Source of the DNA: Planctomycetota bacterium
GTDB lineage: Bacteria; Planctomycetota; UBA1135; UBA2386
NCBI GenBank assembly: GCA_020638695.1
Contig: JACKIB010000004.1
Location: 1-64,000 of the forward strand
Reading direction: 5' to 3'
Length of the DNA: 64,000 nt
Of this stretch, positions 26,597 through 35,378 are shown piece after piece. A program made the position numbers and the translations under genes. The notes beneath the pieces were generated by a model, which saw only the letters and a program-made list of their open reading frames with translations, did not search any database and was not told the origin of the DNA. The first letter of the stretch is position 1; each line of letters starts with the position of its first letter.

Positions 26597-27877
26597 ATGA
26601 AGAGCAGGAAGCAGAGTCAGACAGTGAATTCCGCGGCAGGGCGACGACTGCCCGCGTTGCGCACGCACAAGCGGAGCGGGCGGTGCTACGCCACCTTCGC
26701 GGGGGAGGAGGTGTGGTTCGGCAAAGCCGACGACCCCGACACCGCGCGCCGCTTCGAGTCACACCTCGGACAGTGGCTCGCGCGCGGACGACAGCCCGAG
26801 GCGCCGCCCGATGTCGAGCTGACCGTGAAGGCATTGGTCGCGCGCTACCTCACGCACCTCGAAGCGAAGCATGACGAGCAGTGGCATGCCAACAACGGGG
26901 CCAGGCTGACGTAATCGCTCGAGCCGTTGCTGCGGCTGCACGGTGGGGATCCGGCTGCGGAGTTCTCGCCGAGGAGGTTCAAGGGGGTCCGGCACGCGAT
27001 GATCGCAACGGACCGGCTCTGCCGCGCCGAGGTCAACGAGCGAATGCAGACGCTGCGGCGCTGCTTCCGGTGGGCGGTCGCTGAGGAGCAGTTTCCTCCT
27101 TCGGTGATACACGGCCTCGCGGCCGTCGGCCACCTCCGCCGCGGCGAGTACGGGGTGCGCGAGGGCCGGGTGCGCGAGCCCGTGGCCGAAGACGTGGTCG
27201 CCGCGACCCTGGAACATCTGCACCCGGTCGCGGCCGCGCTTGTGGAGGTGCTCTGGCTCACGGGGGCGCGGCCGAGCGAGGTTTTCCGCCTGTGTCCGCA
27301 AGACATCGACCGCATCGGCGAGGTGTGGGTGGCGAACCTGAAGGAGCACAAGACCGCGGGCAAGGGCAAGCGGCGAGACCTCTGCTTTGGGCCGCGCGCG
27401 CAGGCGGTGCTGCGCCGCTATCTCGACCGCGTGCCGAAGCCGGCGCCGGACGCCCCAATCTTCTCGCCGGCGGTGGCGATGCGGGAGCACGCAGCTGAGC
27501 GCCGAGCGGCGCGGACAACTCCGGTATGGCCAGCTCACCAGAGGCGCTACGAGCGGGAGCCGGCCCGCAGGGAGCCGCGCCAGCTCGCGGATCGCTACGA
27601 CGCCGCCGCACTGCGACGCGCGATCGAGCGGGCGGTCACGCGAGCAAACCGTGAACGGAAAGCCAAGAATGCCGAAGGTCACCAGCCGCCCTTGGCCCTG
27701 CTCCCGGTCTGGACCCCGTATCAACTACGCCACGCGGCGCTCACGCGCATCCGGCTCGCCCAGGGCCTGGAAGTCGCGAAGGCCGTCGGTGGGCACGCGA
27801 GCGCCCTGATGACAGAAGCGTACTCAACGCACGCGGAGCGCGAGCTGGCGCGGCGCGCAGCGGCCGACATGGGGTAG
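26597..27877 (+). pseudogene. Tyrosine recombinase/integrase with an in-frame stop
   Basis: Two pieces in the same frame, 26597-26914 and 26915-27877, are separated by one TAA at 26912-26914. The first carries the N-terminal DNA-binding part (KSRKQSQ..., GRCYATFAGEEVWFGKADD). The second has the catalytic domain: Arg in LTGARPSEVFRL, Lys in LKEHKTAGKG, QLRHAALTRIR in place of the usual HxLRH box, and GGHASALMTEAYS with the Tyr nucleophile. A CAA-to-TAA change would explain the break (RLT-stop-SLEPLLRLHGG). It begins 117 bp after tRNA-Pro, as island integrases do. Readthrough cannot be excluded. Confidence 0.85.
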
Positions 27878-27980
27878 GATGACGGGCGGGCAACGGGACC
27901 CGGTAGGCCACCGGGAACCGGGCGCGGGCTCCGCCCCCGCGCCACGCCCGACCTTCTCCTCGGCGGTGAGAGGCGGACCA

Positions 27981-28205
27981 GTGACCGAGGAAGAAAGCGC
28001 GCCGGAGCCGGCGCAGAAGAGCTGCGAGAAGGCCGAGGTTCAGGCTCGCAGCGAGCAGGGGTGGCAGGTGCTCAACGCGCACCGCGCCAACAAGCTCGCC
28101 CTGTCGATATATGAATCGGAGACGCTGACGCTCGACGAGCTGCGCCGCCGGCATGCCGATGCGCCGGTCGACGAGATCGTCGCGCGGATGGTGGCGAACG
28201 GGTAA
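27981..28205 (+). CDS. Small island protein of unknown function
   Basis: A 74-residue product from GTG 27981: a charged N-terminus, then RSEQGWQVLNAHRANKLALS and LDELRRRHADAPVDEIVARM, which looks like two or three helices. It lies between the integrase and the split DUF4304 gene, whose ATG follows its stop after 3 bp. This suggests a two-gene unit. Forty-two bases inside it (28067-28108) are repeated at 30593-30634. The frame is open back to 27879, so the start is uncertain. Confidence 0.55.
   Translation: MTEEESAPEPAQKSCEKAEVQARSEQGWQVLNAHRANKLALSIYESETLTLDELRRRHADAPVDEIVARMVANG
28067..28108 (+). repeat. 42-bp direct repeat, copy 1
   Basis: Identical to 30593-30634. This copy lies inside the small ORF at 27981-28205 and encodes the segment around VLNAHRANKLALS. 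Confidence 0.97.
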
Positions 28206-28437
28206 GTCATGGCATCACCGTTCGCGCAACGAATCGCCAGGATCCTGAAGGGGAGTCTGACTCCAATGCCGTTAGCCTCCCAGTCTGCACCTGATCGGCG
28301 CTGTGAGAATCTCGCGCGAGAGCGTCCCCCGAGCGCGGTTCCTCGAGCGTCGCGCGAGTCGTGGCGAACAACGCGACCTGACGGTCTGTCGAGTACTGCC
28401 AAACAAGGTCAAGGTTGCCAGCAATCGATTCTCGGTT

Positions 28438-29871
28438 GTGCAAACAAGCAGGTGTCTGCTGGGTACGCGGTGTCGCAAGCTGTATGATCTGGGTCGGTCA
28501 ATCAATGCGCGGTCACTCGCGCATTTTTGTTCTGAAAAGAGGCGGTTCTCACCATGGCTGGCACACAAGAAGCTAGCTCAAATTCGGTCTGACGGAATCA
28601 CGATTCCTCGTGCACACAAGTTTCTCTCTGGCTTGCTCCGCGAGCTAGACATCGAGGATGTCCGCGTTGGCGATCGCGATTTCAGTCGCTGCGGTGCACT
28701 CAGCCCAGAACTTCTGATCGCGATCCTGCTGTTCATGGCAGGCGACGGCAACCGTCGCGGCTACCGGCATCTCCTGAACACTTTTTGGGATCAGGCCACG
28801 GACTTCGAGATCGATCTTCCCTCGACGAAGCCAGTGACCGCCGCCTCGTTCTGCACGGCACGGGAGAAGGTCGCTCCCGAGTTTCTGCGCTCGCTGGTGC
28901 ATGCCGTCTGGCAGAAGATGTTGGATGACTTCCCGGACGCGTCCTCGTTCCGTGGTCGGCAGGTGTACGCAGTCGACGGATGCAAGATCAACGTCAAGCG
29001 GAGTCCCGAGCTGGATCGCGAGTTCGGTCGCCCTTCCGGTGCCTATGTGCCGCAGGTGCTCATGAGCGCGCTGGTCAACGTCTGTAGTCGCACACCCGTC
29101 GACGTCGCCGTCCGGGGACACGCTTCGTGCGAGCGGTCGATTCTGCTCGAGGAGCATCTTCAGTTCCTCAGCCCCGGCGACATCCTCGTGCTCGATCGTG
29201 GCTACCCATCGTACGAGATGATCCGAGCCCTCCTCGACGCGCGGGTCGACTTCCTGGTTCGGACGCCGGTGAGTTCGACGTTCCCCGCGATCGCGGAGTT
29301 TCTTGCCACCGAAGCGAACGACGCAGTCGTCTACTTGGACCTGCCCGGGAAAGCGAGTTGCCAGGCTCAGAGGGTCAAGCTGCGAGCTATCAGGACTCAG
29401 GGACCGGACGGCCCAGCCGTGTTCCTCACGTCGCTTGCTCGCGGGGAGTGGTCTTGGAGTACCCTCACCCAACTCTACAAGCTCCGTTGGGAGTCGGAGG
29501 AACTCTACAAGACTCTCAAGTCTGACTACCTGGACCCGAGGCAGTTCCACTCGCACAAGGCACAAGGTGTGCGCCAGGAAATCTGCGCCACGATGCTCTT
29601 TCTGGGAATCTCGCGCTACCTCATGGCCGCTGCGGCTGAGGTTCACGATTCCCCGCTGCACGAGATCTCGCAGAAGGGCGCGGTCCTGTGTTTCGGCCAA
29701 CACCTCGTTCGTCTGTTCCGAGCCGACTCAGATTCGGCAGCTCACGTTGTCCAACTCCTACTCCACAGAATCGCCAGATCACGCGACAAGCGCCGTCCTC
29801 ACCGTTCCGCCCCGCGCGTCTCGAACAAGCCACGCTCAAAGTGGACCCCTACGGGACGAAGGGGACGCTAA
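28438..29871 (+). CDS. IS4-family transposase
   Basis: The DDE residues sit in YAVDGCKINV, DILVLDRGYPSYEMI and the YREK box YKLRWESEELYKTLK, as in IS4 transposases. The body runs from about RAHKFLSGLLRELDIEDV to the end. The start is unclear. GTG 28438 and GTG 28303 are in frame but the early part does not look coding. An ATG at 28554 with an AGAGG site is in another frame and reaches a TGA at 28590 after 12 codons; skipping one base there would join it to the transposase. The product is either frameshifted or uses a weak start. Confidence 0.8.
   Translation: MQTSRCLLGTRCRKLYDLGRSINARSLAHFCSEKRRFSPWLAHKKLAQIRSDGITIPRAHKFLSGLLRELDIEDVRVGDRDFSRCGALSPELLIAILLFMAGDGNRRGYRHLLNTFWDQATDFEIDLPSTKPVTAASFCTAREKVAPEFLRSLVHAVWQKMLDDFPDASSFRGRQVYAVDGCKINVKRSPELDREFGRPSGAYVPQVLMSALVNVCSRTPVDVAVRGHASCERSILLEEHLQFLSPGDILVLDRGYPSYEMIRALLDARVDFLVRTPVSSTFPAIAEFLATEANDAVVYLDLPGKASCQAQRVKLRAIRTQGPDGPAVFLTSLARGEWSWSTLTQLYKLRWESEELYKTLKSDYLDPRQFHSHKAQGVRQEICATMLFLGISRYLMAAAAEVHDSPLHEISQKGAVLCFGQHLVRLFRADSDSAAHVVQLLLHRIARSRDKRRPHRSAPRVSNKPRSKWTPTGRRGR
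28506..28528 (+). terminator. Hairpin with T-run inside the IS left end
   Basis: TGCGCG (28506-28511) pairs with CGCGCA (28518-28523), followed by TTTTT. Insertion sequences often carry such a hairpin to stop outside transcription reaching the transposase. It supports a transposase start downstream of this point. Confidence 0.5.
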
Positions 29872-30548
29872 CGGCATTGAGTCTGACTCCCCTTCTGAGA
29901 TCGCACGGTTTTCGCAAGGAAGGCAGTGTCTATCTTGCCCAGTATGGTGAGATGGCTTTGCTGGTCGATATCCAGAAAAGCAGGTGGAACGACGAAGACG
30001 ATGCGAAGTTCACAGTCAACGGGGGCATCTACATCCCTGGAATCGTGAGCGCGTACTCGGGTCGGCCTGATCCAGAGAAGCCCAAGATCGCGGACTGCAG
30101 CTTGTCCGTGCGAATTGGGATGCTCGATGAGTTGAGACTTGACAAGTGGTGGAAGGTCACGTCGCGCGATAGTCGCCAAGATGTCGTGGACGAGGAGATC
30201 GCGAGGGAGCTATGTGATCGGGTTGAGATGCTGCTCTTGCCCTTCCTCGCGAAGTTCGAATCTCCCGCTGGTGTTGCCGAATATCTTTGCAGGGACGATG
30301 GATACGCCCATGCGATTCGTCGCGCCTCAAGCACCGGCGCAGCGCCATGCCTACGCATGCCTCATCTACTCGAGGATGGGGAACGGCGCCAAGGCTCAAC
30401 GTGCAATCGAGCAGGCACTGCGTGAGGCGGAGGGCTCGCCGATCGAGAAGGTCATCAAGCGGCTGCGGGATCAGATCCTGTCAGCTTGAAGCACCCTATC
30501 CCGGCGTGGCGTAGGTGATCCTGGACTGGGCGTCGCGAATCTCTCGGG

Positions 30549-30569
30549 ACCATGTTCCCGGTTGCACAG
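30549..30569 (+). repeat. Transposon-end-like motif, copy 1
   Basis: This 21-base stretch differs by one base from 61950-61970. Both contain CCATGTTCCCGGTTGC, resembling the repeated end motifs of IS21/IS481-type elements. No such transposase is nearby. Confidence 0.5.
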
Positions 30570-30592
30570 GGTGGTCCCTATCGCGTGGTTAC

Positions 30593-30634
30593 GGTGCTCA
30601 ACGCGCACCGCGCCAACAAGCTCGCCCTGTCGAT
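30593..30634 (+). repeat. 42-bp direct repeat, copy 2
   Basis: Exact copy of 28067-28108, about 2.5 kb downstream. Here it is not part of a convincing ORF; it lies 72 bp before the ORF at 30706. Confidence 0.97.
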
Positions 30635-30705
30635 GCAATCGTGCAACTCCAAGGTGGTCGAATCATGAACGGAATTGTCGAGCTGGCTTCGTCTACCGAA
30701 TTGCA

Positions 30706-31041
30706 ATGAGCGCGTACAAGCAATCCGCGTTGGAAACTGCGGTCCTTGATCGCTTTCATCAGCTGTACGGAACTAAGGGCTTTCCACCGGCGTCGGCAGT
30801 CCGTGTGTTGCATCGCGAGAACACCGGATGCGGTCGCTACACCGATATCGAGTGCGATGCCGTGGTTCGTCTGGCTGACGGCTACCTGGACCTTGGTGGT
30901 GGCTTCGTTGAAATGAGCGACGTGCCAAATGGAATGGCGGCGACTGTGCTCCTGAAGGCTGGGCGCGTCAAGATGCTCGAATTCGCGGTCTACGGCGGTG
31001 ACTTCTGGGACGGAGAGGAAAGGGAATGGAGGATCGTGTGA
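30706..31041 (+). CDS. Small unidentified island protein
   Basis: A 111-residue product with mixed alpha/beta character (KQSALETAVLDRFHQLYGTK, ADGYLDLGGGFVEMSDVPNG, KMLEFAVYGGDFWDGEEREW). I recognise no family. Base composition is visibly lower in GC than the neighbours, as in the rest of the island. The gene sits after the second 42-bp repeat, where the split DUF4304 gene follows the first, so it may fill an equivalent place in a cassette-like array. Confidence 0.55.
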   Translation: MSAYKQSALETAVLDRFHQLYGTKGFPPASAVRVLHRENTGCGRYTDIECDAVVRLADGYLDLGGGFVEMSDVPNGMAATVLLKAGRVKMLEFAVYGGDFWDGEEREWRIV

Positions 31042-31255
31042 TGTGGGCCGCAAGAACTGGCTCTTCGCGGGCAGCGACGAGGGGGCGCGCGCACGGCGAC
31101 CTTCGAGGCGAGGGCGAGGACGATCGCGGCGTGCATGCGCGGGAGACACTGCGCACCGCGTGAACCGAGACGCCGAGTCCCCACGAACGGTGCCGCCCAT
31201 CGCTCCCACCGCTATCCTCTCCTGCCTCGTTCGACCCGCGCCCCCGGAGAGGCCC

Positions 31256-31858
31256 TTGACCGCAACCCAAACCGCCGGCGACGAGCCGGCCCGCGTCTTC
31301 CAACTCGACCACTACCTGATTCGCCGGAAGGTCTTGAAGATCCTCGGCGGGGCCTTCCACGTGTTCGACCGGAAGGACGCTCTGGTCGGCTACAGCCAGC
31401 AGAAAGCGTTCAAACTGAAGGAGGATATCCGTGTGTACACCGACGACACGCTGCAGGAGGAGCTGCTGTTGGTGAAGGCGCGGCAGATCATCGATTTCGC
31501 CGCCGCCTACGACATCGTCGACAGCCGTACCGGTGCCAAGGTCGGCGCGGCGCGGCGCAAGGGCTTGAAGTCGATCCTGCGCGACTCGTGGGAACTGCTG
31601 GACGTGAACGACAAGGTGCTCGGCAAGCTGGAAGAAGACAGCGCCGGCATGGCGCTGGCGCGTCGGTTGCTCAGCAACTTGATCCCACAGCGGTTCCGGT
31701 TGTCGGCGGGGAGTCGGCCGCCGGTGCACTTCGCACAGCGGTTCAATCCGTTCATCTACAAGCTCGAGGTCGACCTGCCGCAAGGCCATGGCTTCGACCC
31801 GCGGTTGGTGTTCGCGCTGGCCGTGCTGATCTGTGCGATCGAGGGCCGCCAGGACTGA
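31256..31858 (+). CDS. LURP-one-related / scramblase-like protein
   Basis: The 200-residue protein shows the tubby-like LURP-one pattern: DHYLIRRKVLKILGGAFHVF, then GYSQQKAFKLKEDIRVYTDD, LLLVKARQIIDFAAAYDIVD, and GLKSILRDSWELLD. These describe the repeated beta strands of a 12-stranded barrel around a central helix. The fold binds lipids or membranes in relatives; the bacterial role is unknown. The start is TTG at 31256, chosen because GGAGAGG (31246-31252) lies just upstream; no ATG fits. The zinc-ribbon gene follows after 8 bp. Confidence 0.8.
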   Translation: MTATQTAGDEPARVFQLDHYLIRRKVLKILGGAFHVFDRKDALVGYSQQKAFKLKEDIRVYTDDTLQEELLLVKARQIIDFAAAYDIVDSRTGAKVGAARRKGLKSILRDSWELLDVNDKVLGKLEEDSAGMALARRLLSNLIPQRFRLSAGSRPPVHFAQRFNPFIYKLEVDLPQGHGFDPRLVFALAVLICAIEGRQD

Positions 31859-31866
31859 CCGGTTCG

Positions 31867-32133
31867 ATGGACGTTCCGGTCGACTGCGCCTGCGGGCATC
31901 GGTTCTCGGTGCCGGAGAGCCTTGTGGGTGGGCTGGCGCAGTGTCCGGAGTGCGGGAAGGCCACCGAAGTGCCGGGGCTGCGCGACCCGCTGTGGCGGGT
32001 CCTACAGGTCCTGGCGCTGTTGGCGGTGGTGGCTGCGGCGTGGTTCGGGTTCCAGGTGGGTGGCGCCGGCGGGGCGATGCTCGGTGGGGCCGGCACCGCC
32101 GTGGTGCTCTGGGTGTTCAGCCGTGGTCTCTGA
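31867..32133 (+). CDS. Zinc-ribbon membrane protein
   Basis: An 88-residue protein with an N-terminal ribbon (VDCACGHRFSVPE...AQCPECGKATEVPG; Cys pairs CxC and CxxC) and two close membrane segments (VLQVLALLAVVAAAWFGFQV; GGAMLGGAGTAVVLWVF). It follows the LURP-one-like gene with an 8-bp gap and is probably cotranscribed. Function unknown. Confidence 0.7.
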   Translation: MDVPVDCACGHRFSVPESLVGGLAQCPECGKATEVPGLRDPLWRVLQVLALLAVVAAAWFGFQVGGAGGAMLGGAGTAVVLWVFSRGL

Positions 32134-32198
32134 GTCCGGAAGGGATCGTGGTCGGGAGCGATGCCGGGTGCGACCGGGTCCGGTCCAACCGGGGCACT

Positions 32199-32222
32199 GG
32201 TGTCCGAGCACATAGGTGACAC
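32199..32222 (-). repeat. Transposon-end-like motif, copy 2
   Basis: Read on the minus strand it begins GTGTCACCTATGTGCTCGG, close to GTGTCACCCATGTGCCCGG at 61919-61937. The GTGTCACC(C/T)ATGT form is typical of ends of IS21/IS481-like elements. Confidence 0.5.
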
Positions 32223-32321
32223 TCGATCGTGACCTGAAACGCCGTGTCTCCGTCAACGGTCGTCATGGGGCACGCGGATCGGGTGACCGTGACGCCCGCT
32301 CGCACCCCAGCGTCGCCCCGC

Positions 32322-32402
32322 CGCAGCGCGAAGTCCTGCCAGCCCCGCCGCAGCGCGAAGTCCTGCCAGCGCTGCCGCAGCGCGAAGTCGTGCCAGCGCC
32401 GC
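32322..32402 (+). repeat. Three 27-bp tandem repeats
   Basis: Units start at 32322, 32349 and 32376, each with CGCAGCGCGAAGTC(C/G)TGCCAG and small changes between units. They lie just beyond the stop of the kinase gene and need not be translated. Confidence 0.9.
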
Positions 32403-32439
32403 TGCGGCTCGGAGCCCCCCGCCTCCGCGCCGCCGCCCC

Positions 32440-34761
32440 TCAGCGCCGCTCGAGCTTGTAGCAGCCGGCCTTCGCATCCCACGACAGGTCGCGAGCGTTG
32501 TAGTCCAGCCACCGCAACACCGTTGCCGCGCGGACGCCGTGCGTCCGCAGCTCCTCCACCGGCGCCGGCAGCTTCTCGGCGACCTTCGGAGGCTGCGGCG
32601 GCTTCGGAGGCTTCGGCAGCAGACCACGCAGTAGCGCAGCCAGCCGACCGGAGGCGAGAAAGCGAACCTCCTTCTCGGCGTGCATCAGCAACACCGCCCA
32701 GTAGCGCGGGTCGCGGTCGAGGTGCAGGGCCTCGAGTCCGGCGAGGATCTCTGACTTGCCGGCGCGTCCCACGCCGCGCAGCTCCTGGGCCACGGCGGCA
32801 TCGTCACTCGAGGTCGAGAACTCGATCGGCTCGGGGCCGTCACCCTTGTGCACCGTGACGCGGTTCTTCCGCAGCAGCACCCGTCCGCCGCGGTAGGGCA
32901 TGATGCCGAAGTCGCTCCGCAGCCGATTCAGCGACTCGCAATCGTCGAACACGCACAGGTTCGAGGCGCGCACCACCTCGCTGTTGTCGACGAAGCGCGT
33001 CGCACGGGCGTAGAGCACGTTGGTTCCGCGCAGGTCGAATACCCGCCCGCCGTGGTCGCGCTTCGCCATCCGTCCCGACCTGCCCTCGAACACGCAACCT
33101 TCGACCAGCAGGACCGAACCGCTGGCGAACACCGCGTTCGACCCGCCGGCGCCGGAGTTGTAGTTGTCGATCAGGCAGTCCCGGATCTGCACCGAGCCAC
33201 CGTTCCGCAGGTCCAAGAACTCATTGTTCTGACAGTCGATGTGGACACCGGCGATGCGGACCCGGGTCGCGGTCTCGAGCTGCAGGTGGAGCACGGTCTG
33301 CTCGCGCCCTTGGCCGACGAACGCCACGTCGCGCCACGAGCGGCGCGGCGGCAGCTTGTAGGTTCCTTGGCCCAACAGAATCGTGTCGCCCGGCTCCATC
33401 TGCTCGGCAGCTGCTTCGAGAGTGGTGTGCGCCTGCCCCTGGCCGACCCGCAGCAGGCGGCCGGTCAACCGGGGCATGGTGTCGCAAGCGAAACGCGCGT
33501 AGTCGCGGCCGAGCAATCGGTCGTCGACCATGAACTCCACCGTCTGGTTGGCGAATCCCTCGAGCTCTCGGCGCACGTTGTCGCGCTTGCGCAGCATGGT
33601 GGAGAAGCTGTCCGTCACCGGATCGATCCGGTTGCCGGCGATCTTCTCGAGCAGGCGGGTGTACGGCTCCTTCATCCGCTCCACTTCTTCGCTGGCGCGC
33701 TTTGCCTCACCCTGCGCCTGTTGGTAGAGCCCGGTCATGGTCGCACCAAACCCGTAGCCGCTGAACAACAACACCGCCGCGGCGGCGGTCGGAACCCGGT
33801 ATCGCATCATCATCTTCTTCAACACGTAGAGTGCACTGTCGCGGCGTGCCTCGATCGGCTCGCCTGCCAGGTAGTGCTCGAGGTCTCGGGCCAGTTCGCC
33901 GGCGGTCTGGTAGCGCCGCTCGCGGTCCTTGTGCAGGCACTTGCGCAGGATGGTCTCGACATCCGCATCGATCTCGCGCCGCACCGAGCGCGCCGGCGTC
34001 GGCTCGGCGGTGCGGATCCGATCGACCACATCCACGAAGTTGCCGGTGACGTCGTACGGAAACCGCGCGGTCAACACCTGGTAGAGCACCACGCCGAGCG
34101 CGTACACGTCGGTGCGGGTGTCGACGCGGCTACCGTCACCGCCCAGCTGTTCGGGCGCGGCCCAGGGCAACGATCCGACGAACTGCCCGGTCACGGTGTG
34201 CAGGCTGGCATCGGTCCGGCCGGCATCGAGCTTGGCGAGCCCGAAATCGAGGACGAACGGCTCGCCACTGCGGTCGACCCGGATGTTCCCGGGCTTGAGG
34301 TCCCGGTGGATCACACCGCGCACGTGTGCCGCATTGACCGCCTCGCACACCTTGGCGAACATCGCCAAGATGTCGCGCAGCGCCCCGCCGTGCACCGCGG
34401 CATGGCGGTCGAGCGGCAGGCCGTCGATGTAGTCCATCACGAAGTACGGATCCTGCCCGGGTGCGCTGGTGTGGTGGATCGTGACGATGTTCGGGTGGTT
34501 CAGCTGTGCGAGCACCCGCATCTCGCGCTCGAATCGTGCGCGCTCTTCGGGACTCGCCAGCGGACCTTCGAGCATCACCTTGATCGCGACCGTGCGATCT
34601 GTCGCCAGGTCCCGGGCCCGGTACACCACCCCTTGACCTCCGCGGTGGGCCTCATCGAGGACGGTATAGCCGGGGAAGTGATCGAAGGCCGGCCCAGCGA
34701 TGGCTTCGATCTCGGCCCGAGCGGCGTGGATTGCGTCGGCGTCGCGGTCCTGGTCGGTCAT
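32440..34761 (-). CDS. Membrane Ser/Thr protein kinase with C-terminal beta-helix
   Basis: The 773-residue protein has a Hanks-type kinase domain (about 30-295): glycine loop EAHRGGQGVVYRA, VAIKVM lysine, HRDLKPGNIRV, DFGLAKLD, APEQLGG and DVYALGVVLY. One membrane helix follows (about 325-345, TAAAAVLLFSGYGFGATMTG). The outer part contains a right-handed beta-helix (about 455-630; EPGDTILLGQGTYKLPPRRS, VRIAGVHIDCQNNEFLDL, VLLVEGCVFEGRSG) like periplasmic carbohydrate-binding domains, then a Pro/Lys-rich linker. I infer a sensor kinase. The ECF sigma factor gene 47 bp upstream on the same strand is a likely partner. Confidence 0.9.
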   Translation of the reverse strand: MTDQDRDADAIHAARAEIEAIAGPAFDHFPGYTVLDEAHRGGQGVVYRARDLATDRTVAIKVMLEGPLASPEERARFEREMRVLAQLNHPNIVTIHHTSAPGQDPYFVMDYIDGLPLDRHAAVHGGALRDILAMFAKVCEAVNAAHVRGVIHRDLKPGNIRVDRSGEPFVLDFGLAKLDAGRTDASLHTVTGQFVGSLPWAAPEQLGGDGSRVDTRTDVYALGVVLYQVLTARFPYDVTGNFVDVVDRIRTAEPTPARSVRREIDADVETILRKCLHKDRERRYQTAGELARDLEHYLAGEPIEARRDSALYVLKKMMMRYRVPTAAAAVLLFSGYGFGATMTGLYQQAQGEAKRASEEVERMKEPYTRLLEKIAGNRIDPVTDSFSTMLRKRDNVRRELEGFANQTVEFMVDDRLLGRDYARFACDTMPRLTGRLLRVGQGQAHTTLEAAAEQMEPGDTILLGQGTYKLPPRRSWRDVAFVGQGREQTVLHLQLETATRVRIAGVHIDCQNNEFLDLRNGGSVQIRDCLIDNYNSGAGGSNAVFASGSVLLVEGCVFEGRSGRMAKRDHGGRVFDLRGTNVLYARATRFVDNSEVVRASNLCVFDDCESLNRLRSDFGIMPYRGGRVLLRKNRVTVHKGDGPEPIEFSTSSDDAAVAQELRGVGRAGKSEILAGLEALHLDRDPRYWAVLLMHAEKEVRFLASGRLAALLRGLLPKPPKPPQPPKVAEKLPAPVEELRTHGVRAATVLRWLDYNARDLSWDAKAGCYKLERR

Positions 34762-34808
34762 GGATCTGCCAGGATTGCGCCAGACGCGGCGCGTCGCTCA
34801 CGCCGAGA

Positions 34809-35378
34809 TCACAGAAAACCCGTGGCCGAGCCCAGAATCTCGCGCAGCCGGTCGTGTGCTCGGGCGCGCAGCATGTAGATCGCGCCGGTCGAACGGCCCA
34901 AGGCGTCGGCGACTTCGGCGATCGACCGGCCTTCGAGGTCGTACAGCTCTACGGTGCGGCGGTAGCTCTCGGGAAGTCGATCCAACGCGCGGCTGAGCAG
35001 TTGCCTTGCTTCGCGACCGGCGAACGCGCGGCTGGCGGTGTCACCCGTCGTCACCAATTCCTCGAGCAGGAGCGCCTGCGACTCCTCGGCATCGGTCGAC
35101 ACTCGGCGACTCGGGTTCGGGCGTTTTGCCCGCTCGAGCCCGCGGATCGCATCGCGCAGATTCTGCTCGGCGCGCCGCCGTAGCCACGCGGCGAACTCGT
35201 CCGGTGTGCAGTTGCGCAACCGATCCGCGGCGAGGAACGCCTCCAGATAGGTCACCTGCATGATGTCGTCCGCGTCGAAGCTCGCCCGCCACAGCGGAGC
35301 GATGTGCAGCGAGCGCAGCACCGCCTGCGCATGCGTCGCCAGGAGTCGCTCGATGTCGTCCACCCGGACGACGATCAT
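34809..35378 (-). CDS. ECF-type RNA polymerase sigma factor
   Basis: The 189-residue protein has a sigma-2 region (RASFDADDIMQVTYLEAFLAAD, then FAAWLRRRAEQNLRDAIRG) and a sigma-4 region (RALDRLPESYRRTVELYDLE and SIAEVADALGRSTGAIYMLRARAHDRLREIL). It precedes the kinase gene on the same strand. ECF-kinase pairs are common in planctomycetes, where phosphorylation may replace an anti-sigma factor. ATG 35378 starts just before the first helix; a further ATG at 35479 lies within a dispersed repeat and is less likely. Confidence 0.9.
   Translation of the reverse strand: MIVVRVDDIERLLATHAQAVLRSLHIAPLWRASFDADDIMQVTYLEAFLAADRLRNCTPDEFAAWLRRRAEQNLRDAIRGLERAKRPNPSRRVSTDAEESQALLLEELVTTGDTASRAFAGREARQLLSRALDRLPESYRRTVELYDLEGRSIAEVADALGRSTGAIYMLRARAHDRLREILGSATGFL

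Larger units (their letters stand above)
28248..29894 (+). mobile_element. IS4-family insertion sequence
   Basis: The ends are inverted repeats: 28248-28276 and 29867-29894 match over 28 positions with one substitution and one indel, both beginning AAGGGGAGTC when read inward. Length is 1647 bp with one transposase ORF whose stop lies inside the right repeat. A CTG flanks each side (28245-28247 and 29895-29897), perhaps the target duplication, though this is short for IS4. Confidence 0.85.
28209..30489 (+). pseudogene. DUF4304 gene split by an IS4-like element and frameshifted
   Basis: The first 13 codons (MASPFAQRIARIL) end at 28247, directly before the left end of the insertion element. 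After the right end at 29894 the frame resumes at 29895 as LRSHGFRKEGSVYLAQYGEM, then VDIQKSRWNDEDDAKFTVNG, then GIYIPGI and DKWWKVTS. These are DUF4304 landmarks. The bases CTG stand on both sides, so removing the element with one CTG restores the frame exactly. Near 30290-30310 a frameshift separates VAEYLCRDD from TPMRFVAPQAPAQRHAYACL, which runs to the stop at 30489. The gene is dead twice over. DUF4304 has no known function. Confidence 0.75.
32134..32439 (+). other. 306-bp gap with repeats only
   Basis: Between two convergent genes. It contains a transposon-end-like motif (32199-32222) and three 27-bp tandem repeats (32322-32402). No gene is visible. Confidence 0.6.

Noticed and set aside
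30515..30709. Small ORF spanning the second 42-bp repeat
   Set aside because: Made of a transposon-end-like motif plus repeat; overlaps the start of the better ORF at 30706.
32322..32402. CRISPR array
   Set aside because: The units are contiguous 27-bp tandem repeats with no spacers; no cas gene is in the window.
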